From: Leifsonia sp. 466MF
GTDB lineage: Bacteria; Actinomycetota; Actinomycetes; Actinomycetales; Microbacteriaceae
DNA: 64,000 nucleotides
Direction: 5' to 3'
Assembly (NCBI RefSeq): GCF_900100265.1
Contig: NZ_LT629696.1
Coordinates: 2,046,001 to 2,110,000, forward strand
Position 1 is the first letter of the stretch, and every line of letters begins with the position of its first letter. The notes beneath the pieces are model-generated. The model worked only from the letters and a program-made list of their open reading frames with translations, had not been told where the DNA came from and searched no databases. Positions 26,070 through 33,422 of this stretch are shown piece after piece. Both the position numbers and the translations under genes were made by a program.

Positions 26070-27206
26070 ATGCAGATCGATTTCTCGGAGTCCGAGCGCT
26101 CCACCGTCGGCATCGAGTGGGAGATCGCCCTCGTCGACGGCTCGACGGGCGACCTGGTCCAGATCGCCGACGACGTGCTGCGCGAACTGGGCACGCCCGA
26201 CGGCCGGGAGCATCCCCAGATCACCCATGAGCTGCTGATGAACACGGTGGAGCTGGTCAGCCGCGTCCACCGCACGGTGCCGGCGGCGATCACCGATCTG
26301 CAGGAGCTCATCGGCCTGGTCCGGGGCGTCACCGACCCGCTCGGCGTCGAACTGATGTGCGCGGGGACGCATCCCTTCGCCCAATGGTTCGACCAGAAGG
26401 TGACGCCGAACGAACGGTACGACCGGCTGCTCGACCGCACCCAGTGGTGGGGGCGGCAGATGATGATCTGGGGTGTGCACGTGCACGTCGGCATCGACTC
26501 GGTCGACAAGGCCCTGCCGATCGTCAACGGCCTGCTGACCTATTACCCGCATCTGCAGGCGCTCAGCGCGTCCAGCCCGTTCTGGGCGGGCGCCCGCACC
26601 GGCTACGCCTCCAACCGCGCGCTCATGTTCCAGCAGCTGCCCACTGCCGGGCTGCCCTGGCAATTCGGCACCTGGGCCAACTACGAGGCCTACGTCCAGG
26701 ACCTGGTCACGACGGGCGTCGTGGAGGACCACTCCGAGGTGCGCTGGGACATCCGCCCGTCGCCGAAGTGGGGAACGGTCGAGATGCGCGCCTGCGACGG
26801 CCTCTCCACCCCCGACGAGGTCGGAGCCGTCTCCGCGCTCATCCACTGTCTGACCGACCGGATGTCGGGACAGCTGGACGCGGGCGTCGAGCCGGTCACG
26901 CTGCAGCCCTGGTTCGTCCGCGAGAACAAATGGCGCGCCGCACGGTACGGCCTCGACGCCGAGATCATCCAGGCGCCGGACGGCAGCGAGCGGCTCGTCT
27001 CCGACGACCTCCGCGACCTGGTGGACGACCTCCAGCCGGAGGCCGAGCGACTGGGATGCGTCGACGAGCTGGCGACGGTCCTCACCATCCTGGACACGGG
27101 CGCCAGCTACCAGCGGCAGCTCGCCGTCGCGGAGCAGAACGGCGGCAGCCTGCAGGCAGTGGTCAGCTCGCTGACGCACGAGCTGCGCAACGGCCTCGCC
27201 CGCTGA
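26070..27206 (+). CDS. YbdK-type carboxylate-amine ligase (GCS2 family)
   Basis: 378 residues. MQIDFSESERSTVGIEWEIA opens the GCS2 fold. Further hallmarks are GTHPFAQW, WGVHVHVGI and the ATP/metal region SPKWGTVEMRACD. Members ligate glutamate to amines with weak glutamate-cysteine ligase activity. Because actinobacteria use mycothiol, a glutathione role is doubtful. Divergent from rpsP across 180 bp; a TATTCT box at 26015-26030 may be its promoter. Confidence 0.88.
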   Translation: MQIDFSESERSTVGIEWEIALVDGSTGDLVQIADDVLRELGTPDGREHPQITHELLMNTVELVSRVHRTVPAAITDLQELIGLVRGVTDPLGVELMCAGTHPFAQWFDQKVTPNERYDRLLDRTQWWGRQMMIWGVHVHVGIDSVDKALPIVNGLLTYYPHLQALSASSPFWAGARTGYASNRALMFQQLPTAGLPWQFGTWANYEAYVQDLVTTGVVEDHSEVRWDIRPSPKWGTVEMRACDGLSTPDEVGAVSALIHCLTDRMSGQLDAGVEPVTLQPWFVRENKWRAARYGLDAEIIQAPDGSERLVSDDLRDLVDDLQPEAERLGCVDELATVLTILDTGASYQRQLAVAEQNGGSLQAVVSSLTHELRNGLAR

Positions 27207-27272
27207 TCGATCAGCGAACGGGCCCCGAGCCGATCCACCGATCCGCCAAAGCCCATCCATAGCCTCCGGGCG

Positions 27273-27278
27273 TACGGT
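27273..27278 (+). promoter_or_regulatory. -10 box of leaderless SGNH gene 1
   Basis: TACGGT, then exactly 7 nt, then ATG at 27286. No Shine-Dalgarno. Confidence 0.5.
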
Positions 27279-27285
27279 GTTTGTC

Positions 27286-27972
27286 ATGCTCGCCCGACGC
27301 CCCCTCGCGGCAGCGGCCACCGCGATGACGGCCGCCCTGCTGGCGCTCACCGCCCTCTCGGGCTGCGCGTCGGCCAACGCGGCCTCGAACGCCGCTCTGG
27401 GGAAGCAGTCCGCCGCCACATCGTCCGCAGCCACGGCAGAGCACGTCGCGGTGATCGGCGACTCGATCGAGTCCGGCCTCGGGCTCGACCCCTCCGAGGC
27501 GTGGCCGGCGCTGGTGGCCTCCGACCATGACTGGCGGCTCGACAACCTCAGCGTGCCCGGTGCCGGCTTCGTGGCCCAGGGGTCCGACGGTCATGACTTC
27601 TCCGCCCAGGTGGATGCGGCGATCGCCGCCCAGCCGGACCTCGTCCTCATCGGCGCGTCCGACAACGACCTCGGTACGGACCCCGACCAGCTGAGCACGG
27701 CCATCCGCTCGACGGTCGACCGTCTCGCGGCAGCCCTGCCGGATGCGCGGATCGCCGGGTTCAACGCCCTCAGCGGCCAGGCGAGCGACGAGGAGCTCGC
27801 CGGCGGCGACGCGGCGCTGCGACAGGCGGTCCTCGACGCCGGTGGCACGTGGCTCGACCTCGGGCAGCCCTATCGCGGCAAGGCCGGACTGGTGCAGGAC
27901 GACGACGAGCATCCCACCCTCCCCGGCCAGCAGGCGATCGCGGCGGTCGTCGCCGCGAAACTGAGCCTGTGA
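27286..27972 (+). CDS. SGNH/GDSL-type lipoprotein hydrolase, copy 1
   Basis: 228 residues from ATG 27286 (a GTG three codons earlier overlaps the -10 box). A lipoprotein signal ends with lipobox LSGC at Cys27. SGNH blocks: GDSIESGLG (Ser nucleophile), PGAGF (Gly), GASDNDLGTDP (Asn) and DDEHPTLPGQ (Asp/His). Predicted surface-anchored esterase or deacylase. The first of three tandem paralogues that share order, length and spacing, each with its own promoter box. Confidence 0.82.
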   Translation: MLARRPLAAAATAMTAALLALTALSGCASANAASNAALGKQSAATSSAATAEHVAVIGDSIESGLGLDPSEAWPALVASDHDWRLDNLSVPGAGFVAQGSDGHDFSAQVDAAIAAQPDLVLIGASDNDLGTDPDQLSTAIRSTVDRLAAALPDARIAGFNALSGQASDEELAGGDAALRQAVLDAGGTWLDLGQPYRGKAGLVQDDDEHPTLPGQQAIAAVVAAKLSL

Positions 27973-27994
27973 GAGCCTTCCAAGCCCGCCTGTT

Positions 27995-28000
27995 TATCCT
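27995..28000 (+). promoter_or_regulatory. -10 box of leaderless SGNH gene 2
   Basis: TATCCT, then 7 nt, then GTG at 28008. Confidence 0.5.
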
Positions 28001-28007
28001 GTAACGC

Positions 28008-28697
28008 GTGACGGCCCGACGTTCTCTCCTCACCCTCCTTGCCGCCGCCCTCGTGGCCGCATCGCTGGTCGGCTGCATGGCACCGGCGCAGCCCGCCTCT
28101 CGAACGGAGAGTCCGACAGCCTCCCCCACGTCCACTCCGGCGCAGGTCACGGCCGTGGCCATCGGCGACTCGATCGCGATCGGCAACGGCGTGCCGGCCG
28201 AGGACGCCTGGCCGCTCCTGGTGGCCGATCGTCTGGGATGGACGCTCACCGACTTCGGAGAGAGCGCCGCCGGTTTCACCGTCAAAGGGCTCAACACGCA
28301 CACGTTCGACGACCAGGTCAGCGCGACGATCCGGCTGCGTCCGGACGTGGTGATCGTCGCCGCGACCCGCAACGACCTGTTCGCCTCGACCGCCTCCCTG
28401 CGCACGGCCGCGACCGCCGCACTGGAGCGCCTGCGCAGCGCCCTCCCCGAGGCGCGCATCATCGGTGTCGGGGCCATCTGGGGATCGGACGCGGCCCCTG
28501 CTCAAATCGCGCTGATCTCCTCCACCGTGAAGGCCGCCGTTCTCGGGGTCGGCGGGTCGTGGATCGAAGTGGGCCAGCCGTTCGCCGGGCGCCCCGACCT
28601 CGTGCTGGCGGACCATGTCCACCCCACCGTGGAGGGCCAGCGGCTGCTGGCGTCGACCATCTCGGCGGCCATCTCTCGCCGCCTCGTGATCGGGTGA
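28008..28697 (+). CDS. SGNH/GDSL-type lipoprotein hydrolase, copy 2
   Basis: 229 residues from GTG. Lipobox LVGC with Cys23. SGNH blocks GDSIAIGNG, ESAAGF, VAATRNDLFAS and ADHVHPTVEGQ are complete. A Ser/Thr/Pro spacer (residues 27-48) follows the lipid anchor. Closest in motif detail to copy 3 (both have ATRND), so the pair probably arose by duplication after copy 1 diverged. Substrate unknown; O-acyl groups of envelope polymers are a reasonable guess. Confidence 0.82.
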   Translation: MTARRSLLTLLAAALVAASLVGCMAPAQPASRTESPTASPTSTPAQVTAVAIGDSIAIGNGVPAEDAWPLLVADRLGWTLTDFGESAAGFTVKGLNTHTFDDQVSATIRLRPDVVIVAATRNDLFASTASLRTAATAALERLRSALPEARIIGVGAIWGSDAAPAQIALISSTVKAAVLGVGGSWIEVGQPFAGRPDLVLADHVHPTVEGQRLLASTISAAISRRLVIG

Positions 28698-28767
28698 CTT
28701 GGCCTCGGGTACCACCGGCGCGACACGCCGAGAAGTGAGACACAGCGTTCTCGCAGGTTGGACCGTT

Positions 28768-28773
28768 TAGCCT
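28768..28773 (+). promoter_or_regulatory. -10 box of leaderless SGNH gene 3
   Basis: TAGCCT, then 7 nt, then GTG at 28781. Confidence 0.5.
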
Positions 28774-28780
28774 CGCACCC

Positions 28781-29527
28781 GTGCGCACCCTCACCCGACG
28801 CCGCTCGCGCCCGCTGAGCACCCGGCTCCCCCTGCTCGCGCCCGCGGCCCTGACGGTGGCACTTCTCGCCCTCGCCGGCTGCGCATCCGCGCCGGCCGCA
28901 CACCCCGTCGCCGCTCAGGCGACCGCCGTCGCCGCCCCGGACGCCGGCAGCGCCGGACGGGATGCCTCCGGCATCGTCGACGCCGTCGCGATCGGCGACT
29001 CGATCGCCTTCGGCAAGGGCGTGACGGCCGATCAGGCGTGGCCCGCTCTCGTCTCGGAGGCGCACGGCTGGCAGCTGACGGACCTCGCGGTGTCCGGCTC
29101 CGGCTTCGTCAAGCCGGGATGGAACGGCACGACCTACCGCCAGCAGGTGGATGCGGCGCTCCGCCTCCACCCGCAGGTGATCCTCCTCGCCGCCACACGC
29201 AACGACCGCGAGCAGGACCCGGCCGCGGTGACCGCAAACGCCGACCGGATGCTGCGAGAGCTGCGCGAGCGCTTCCCGGACGCCACGATCGTCGGCATCA
29301 CCGGCATCTGGGGCTCCGACCAGCCGCCCGCGACCATGACCCGCGTCGACGACATCGTCGGGGACGCGGTGCGCGGCGTCGACGGCACCTGGCTCGACAT
29401 CGGCTTCCCGCTCGTCGGGCACCCGGAGCTGCTCCAGGCGGACGGCATCCACCCGAACGCGGCCGGTCAGAAGGTCGTGGCGCAGACCATCGAGTCGAAG
29501 CTCCAGCCGCTCAACCTGGCGCTGTAG
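28781..29527 (+). CDS. SGNH/GDSL-type lipoprotein hydrolase, copy 3
   Basis: 248 residues from GTG. A longer signal region ends with lipobox LAGC, Cys34. Blocks GDSIAFGKG, VSGSGFVKPG, AATRNDREQD and ADGIHPNAAGQ contain Ser, Gly, Asn and Asp/His. Ends 18 bp from the convergent ffh. As with its neighbours, export and membrane anchoring are predicted. Confidence 0.82.
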   Translation: MRTLTRRRSRPLSTRLPLLAPAALTVALLALAGCASAPAAHPVAAQATAVAAPDAGSAGRDASGIVDAVAIGDSIAFGKGVTADQAWPALVSEAHGWQLTDLAVSGSGFVKPGWNGTTYRQQVDAALRLHPQVILLAATRNDREQDPAAVTANADRMLRELRERFPDATIVGITGIWGSDQPPATMTRVDDIVGDAVRGVDGTWLDIGFPLVGHPELLQADGIHPNAAGQKVVAQTIESKLQPLNLAL

Positions 29528-29545
29528 CGTGCAGCGAGCCCCGGG

Positions 29546-31123
29546 TCAGCGACCCAGGAACTTCTGCAGAGCGGCCAGCTCCTCCTCGGACGGCCCGCCC
29601 GCGGGCGCCCCCTGAGGTGCTGCAGCGCCACCACCGAGCCCGAACCCGCTGCCACTCGGCGCACCGGCCGTCTTGACGCCGGTGGCCAGCGCGGCGTTCT
29701 CCGCCGCGCGCTTGGCCGGGTTGCCCGAACGGGAGCCCTTCTTCTTGTTCTTCTGCTGCTTGCGGCCGGCGTACGAGGCACCGGGGATGGGGCCCATGCC
29801 GGGGACGTTCGGAACGCCGCCCTTCGCGACGGTCTTCATCATCTTGGCGGCCTGCTCGAAGCGGCTGACCAGCTGGTTGACCTCGGTGACCGTCGTGCCC
29901 GAGCCCTTCGCGATGCGCAGGCGGCGGGATCCGTTGAGCAGCTTCGGGTTCGTGCGCTCGGCCGTCGTCATCGACTGGATGATGGCCTCCGTCCGGACGA
30001 TCTCGCGCTCGTCGAACTGGTCGAGCTGCTGCTTCATCTGGCCGGCGCCGGGCAGCATCCCCATCATCTTCTTGATCGACCCCATGTTGCGCAGCTGCTG
30101 CATCTGCTTGAGGAAGTCGTCGAGGGTGAAGCTGTCGGTCGCGAACTTCTCGGCGACCTTGCGCGCCTCCTCCTCGTCGAAGGCCTGCTGGGCCTGCTCG
30201 ATGAGGGTGAGGATGTCGCCGAGGTCGAGGATGCGCGACGCCATGCGGTCCGGGTGGAACGGCTCGAAGTCGTCGAGGTTCTCCCCCGTCGAGGCGAAGA
30301 TGATCGGACGGCCGGTGACCGAGGCAACCGAGAGTGCGGCACCGCCTCGGGCGTCGCCGTCGAGCTTGGAGAGCACGACGCCGGTGAAGTCGACGCCGTC
30401 CTGGAACGCCTTCGCGGTCGCGACGGCGTCCTGACCGATCATCGCGTCGATGACGAACAGCACCTCGTCGGGGTCGGTCGCCTTGCGGATGTCGGCCGCC
30501 TGCTTCATCAGCTCGGCGTCGACGCCGAGACGGCCGGCGGTGTCGATGACCACCGTGTCGTACTGCTTGGTCTCCGCGAACTTGAGGGCGTCCTTGGCGA
30601 CCTTCACCGGGTTGCCGACGCCGTTGCCGGGCTCTGGCGCGAACACCGGGACACCCGCCTGCTCGCCGACGATCTGGAGCTGGGTCACGGCGTTCGGGCG
30701 CTGGAGGTCGGCGGCGACCAGGAGCGGCGTGTGCCCGTCCTTCACCAGCCACTTGCCGAGCTTGCCCGCGAGCGTCGTCTTACCGGCGCCCTGGAGGCCG
30801 GCGAGCATGATGACCGTCGGGGGCCGCTTCGCGAACTGCAGCCGGCGCTGCTGGCCGCCCAGGATGGCGACGAGCTCCTCGTTGACGATCTGCACGACCT
30901 GCTGGGCCGGGTTGAGAGCCTTGTTGACCTCGTCGCTCAGCGCGCGCTCGCGCACCTTCGAGGTGAAGTCCTTGACCACCGGGAGCGCCACGTCGGCGTC
31001 GAGCAGGGCGCGACGGATCTCGCGCACGGTGCCGTCGACGTCCGCCGGCGACAGCTTGCCCTTGGTGCGCAGGTTCTTGAAGGTGTCCGCAAGACGGTCG
31101 GACAGCGTGCCGAAAGTAGCCAT
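29546..31123 (-). CDS. ffh: Signal recognition particle protein Ffh
   Basis: 525 residues. N domain, then G domain with GLQGAGKTTLAGKLGKWL, DTAGRLGVDAELM and VLSKLDGDARGGAALS, then the Met-rich M domain (KKMMGMLPGAGQMKQQ, RRLRIAKGSGTTVTEVN) that binds 4.5S RNA and signal peptides. A Gly/Ala/Pro-rich C-tail of about 50 residues ends it. Partner FtsY is encoded upstream in the same direction. TAAGAT lies 9 nt before the ATG. Confidence 0.97.
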   Translation of the reverse strand: MATFGTLSDRLADTFKNLRTKGKLSPADVDGTVREIRRALLDADVALPVVKDFTSKVRERALSDEVNKALNPAQQVVQIVNEELVAILGGQQRRLQFAKRPPTVIMLAGLQGAGKTTLAGKLGKWLVKDGHTPLLVAADLQRPNAVTQLQIVGEQAGVPVFAPEPGNGVGNPVKVAKDALKFAETKQYDTVVIDTAGRLGVDAELMKQAADIRKATDPDEVLFVIDAMIGQDAVATAKAFQDGVDFTGVVLSKLDGDARGGAALSVASVTGRPIIFASTGENLDDFEPFHPDRMASRILDLGDILTLIEQAQQAFDEEEARKVAEKFATDSFTLDDFLKQMQQLRNMGSIKKMMGMLPGAGQMKQQLDQFDEREIVRTEAIIQSMTTAERTNPKLLNGSRRLRIAKGSGTTVTEVNQLVSRFEQAAKMMKTVAKGGVPNVPGMGPIPGASYAGRKQQKNKKKGSRSGNPAKRAAENAALATGVKTAGAPSGSGFGLGGGAAAPQGAPAGGPSEEELAALQKFLGR

Positions 31124-31132
31124 GATCCGTAT

Positions 31133-31138
31133 ATCTTA
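31133..31138 (-). promoter_or_regulatory. Candidate ffh -10 box
   Basis: TAAGAT on the minus strand, 9 nt before the ffh ATG, in a 49-bp gap with no Shine-Dalgarno. Confidence 0.4.
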
Positions 31139-31172
31139 TCGGGCGACGTCGGCTAAGCGCCGTGAGGGTCAG

Positions 31173-31676
31173 TCAGTCGCCCGACGTCTCCACCGAGACC
31201 ACGTCGCCCCGCACGTCGAAGGCGACGGTGAGCAGCGCATCCGACTCGTCCGGGGCGATGGAGTAGTCGAACGTCGCGAACACCTCGTCCTCGTCTGAGT
31301 GGTCGGCCTGGATGATCACACTCATCAGCTGCAGGGAGCGCAGCACGTCGATGGCGATGTCACCCGAGTTGTAGACCAGCAGGTCGACAAGGCTGTCCCC
31401 CAGCTTGTCGACGTGCTCGTCGATGTAGCTGGAGGTCGCGGACTGCCGCGAACTCAGCTCGGCGACCAGCGCATCCCTGGCCCGCGCGTCGAAGCCCTCG
31501 AGCGCCTGGATGAGCGCAGCAGCAGAGTCGAGGGCGAACTCGGGGACGCCGCTCTCGTCGTCGGCCAGGAGCTCGACGTCGACGGTCTGGTCGCCCAGCT
31601 CGACGGTGTCGTCCCAGGCGAGTCCACCGCTCGCCGTCTCGTCGATGAGGCCGAAGAAATCATGCTCGATCGCCAT
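31173..31676 (-). CDS. DUF2004-like protein
   Basis: 167 residues, strongly acidic (MAIEHDFFGLIDETASGGLA, ADDESGVPEFA, YIDEHVDKLGD). No catalytic motif or membrane helix. Resembles the DUF2004 family of cytoplasmic proteins; assignment by general pattern. Lies 9 bp after ftsY and before ffh, probably cotranscribed with ftsY. Confidence 0.65.
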   Translation of the reverse strand: MAIEHDFFGLIDETASGGLAWDDTVELGDQTVDVELLADDESGVPEFALDSAAALIQALEGFDARARDALVAELSSRQSATSSYIDEHVDKLGDSLVDLLVYNSGDIAIDVLRSLQLMSVIIQADHSDEDEVFATFDYSIAPDESDALLTVAFDVRGDVVSVETSGD

Positions 31677-31685
31677 GACGCTCCC

Positions 31686-32561
31686 CTATCCGACCAGCTG
31701 CTGTGCGAAGACGTGCGGTGTGAAGCCGGTCAGGTCGTTGATCCCCTCGCCCTGCCCCACGAGCTTGATCGGGATGCCGGTGCGCTCCTGCACGGCGAGC
31801 ACGAACCCGCCCTTCGCGGAGCCGTCGAGCTTCGTGAGCACCAGCCCGGTCACGCCGGCGTGCTCCAGGAACGCCTCCGCCTGCGCCAGCCCGTTCTGCC
31901 CGGTCGTCGCGTCGAGGACGAGGAGCACCTCGGCGATGGGCGCCTGCTTCTCGACCACGCGCTTGATCTTGGAGAGCTCGTCCATGAGGCCGCCCTTGGT
32001 CTGGAGGCGCCCCGCGGTGTCGATGATGACGATCTCCGTGCCGTCGCGCTTGGCCTTCTCGACGGTCTGGAAGGCGACGGAGGCCGGATCCTGCCCCTGC
32101 TGCTGCGGCCGGACGATCTCGGCGCCCGCGCGCTCGGCCCAGGTCGCCAGCTGCTCGACGGCGGCGGCGCGGAAGGTGTCGGCCGCGCCGACGACAACCG
32201 AGCGGTCGTAGGTGCGCAGGAACTTCGCGAACTTGCCGATGGTGGTCGTCTTGCCGACGCCGTTGACGCCGACGACCAGCACGATCGCCGGGCGGTCGCT
32301 CAGCTTCAGCGTGGTGTCGAGCTTCGAGAGCCGCTCCTCCATCGTCTCGCGCAGCATCCGCTGCAGGTCGGCCGGATCGGTCGTGTGATACCGCTCCACC
32401 TTCGCGCGCAGGTCGTCGATGACCGCCTCTGTCACGTCCGGACCGAAGTCGGCCGTGATGAGCGCCGTCTCGAGGTCGTCCCAGGTGTCGTCGTCGATGG
32501 TCTTCTTGGCGAACAGCCCACGGAGGGCGCCCGACAGAGACCAGGGGGTGCGGTCAGCCAT
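31686..32561 (-). CDS. ftsY: SRP receptor FtsY
   Basis: 291 residues consisting only of the NG domains: GVNGVGKTTTIGKFAKFL, AADTFRAAAVEQL, DTAGRLQTKGGLMDEL and TKLDGSAKGGFVLAV. The acidic membrane-targeting A domain and N-terminal helix of many FtsY proteins are missing, so membrane contact must rely on the short N-terminal amphipathic region (SLSGALRGLF). A TAGTCT box 7 nt before the ATG indicates a leaderless message. Confidence 0.96.
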   Translation of the reverse strand: MADRTPWSLSGALRGLFAKKTIDDDTWDDLETALITADFGPDVTEAVIDDLRAKVERYHTTDPADLQRMLRETMEERLSKLDTTLKLSDRPAIVLVVGVNGVGKTTTIGKFAKFLRTYDRSVVVGAADTFRAAAVEQLATWAERAGAEIVRPQQQGQDPASVAFQTVEKAKRDGTEIVIIDTAGRLQTKGGLMDELSKIKRVVEKQAPIAEVLLVLDATTGQNGLAQAEAFLEHAGVTGLVLTKLDGSAKGGFVLAVQERTGIPIKLVGQGEGINDLTGFTPHVFAQQLVG

Positions 32562-32568
32562 GACACTC

Positions 32569-32590
32569 AGACTAGCCGCGGTTGTACGGT
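32569..32590. promoter_or_regulatory. Interlocked divergent promoters ftsY / CHAD
   Basis: Minus-strand TAGTCT (32569-32574) is 7 nt from the ftsY ATG. Plus-strand TACGGT (32585-32590) is 6 nt from the CHAD ATG. Only 35 bp separate the two start codons, so each -35 region would fall on the other gene's start. Confidence 0.5.
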
Positions 32591-32596
32591 GTGCTC

Positions 32597-33403
32597 ATGT
32601 ACGCGCTCGTGGGGGTCTCGGCGGAGCTGGCCGAGCAGCTGGTGGCGATCGAGACCGGCGGAGAGGATGCGGTGCATCAGGCGCGGACACGCGTGCGGCG
32701 GCTGCGCAGCATCCTGAGCGTGTACCGTTCGGCGTTCGACCGGGAGCAGCAGCGGGCGATGCGCGCCCGCCTGAAACGGCTCGGAGAGCGGCTCGGCCGA
32801 GTGCGCGACGCCGAGGTGCGGGCGCGCGACCTCGACGGACTGCTGGGCGCCGAGTCGACGCCCGAGCTCGTGGACGCGGTGGAGGCGCTGGCAGCGGAGG
32901 CCCGCGCCGAGCACGAGCGGGCGCTGGGAGGGCTGCTCCAGCACCTGCACGGCCGGGCCCACCGGACCCTTCTCGCCGATCTGCAGAAATTCGCCGCCGA
33001 TCCTCCGCTGGCGAAGCCGGGACGGAAGCACCCGCGGCGGGTGGTCAGGAAGGGGCTCGCGAAGGCCGCGCGGCGCGTGAGGAAGCGCTCCGGCCAGACG
33101 CTGGAGCAGCGGCACGAGACGCGGAAGGCGGCACGGCGCCTGCGCTACGCGGCCGAGGCCGTCGTCGATGACCTCGGCCGGGAGGCGGTGCGGATCGCCG
33201 CGGCAGCGGAAGCGGTCCAGGACGCGCTCGGCGACCATCGCGATCTGGTGCTCCTGGCACGCCACCTGCGCGACAAGGCCGACGAGCAGCAACTCAGTGC
33301 GTCGGCCGTCGCCGGTATCGCGCTCCTCGCCGCCGAGTGCGACCTGAGGGCGGAGGAGCTCCTGGCCGGGCTCGACGACAAGCTCGCCGCGATCGAGCCC
33401 TGA
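32597..33403 (+). CDS. CHAD-domain protein
   Basis: 268 residues from ATG 32597 (an in-frame TTG at 32582 overlaps the -10 box). CHAD domain of paired helical bundles rich in His and Arg: EDAVHQARTRVRRLRSIL, LGRVRDAEVRARDLDG, RHETRKAARRLRYAAEAV and LGDHRDLVLLARHL. CHAD proteins bind polyphosphate. No CYTH domain is fused and none is encoded nearby. Convergent with smc, 19 bp apart. Confidence 0.9.
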   Translation: MYALVGVSAELAEQLVAIETGGEDAVHQARTRVRRLRSILSVYRSAFDREQQRAMRARLKRLGERLGRVRDAEVRARDLDGLLGAESTPELVDAVEALAAEARAEHERALGGLLQHLHGRAHRTLLADLQKFAADPPLAKPGRKHPRRVVRKGLAKAARRVRKRSGQTLEQRHETRKAARRLRYAAEAVVDDLGREAVRIAAAAEAVQDALGDHRDLVLLARHLRDKADEQQLSASAVAGIALLAAECDLRAEELLAGLDDKLAAIEP

Positions 33404-33422
33404 GCGCGCGGCTGCTCGCTCC

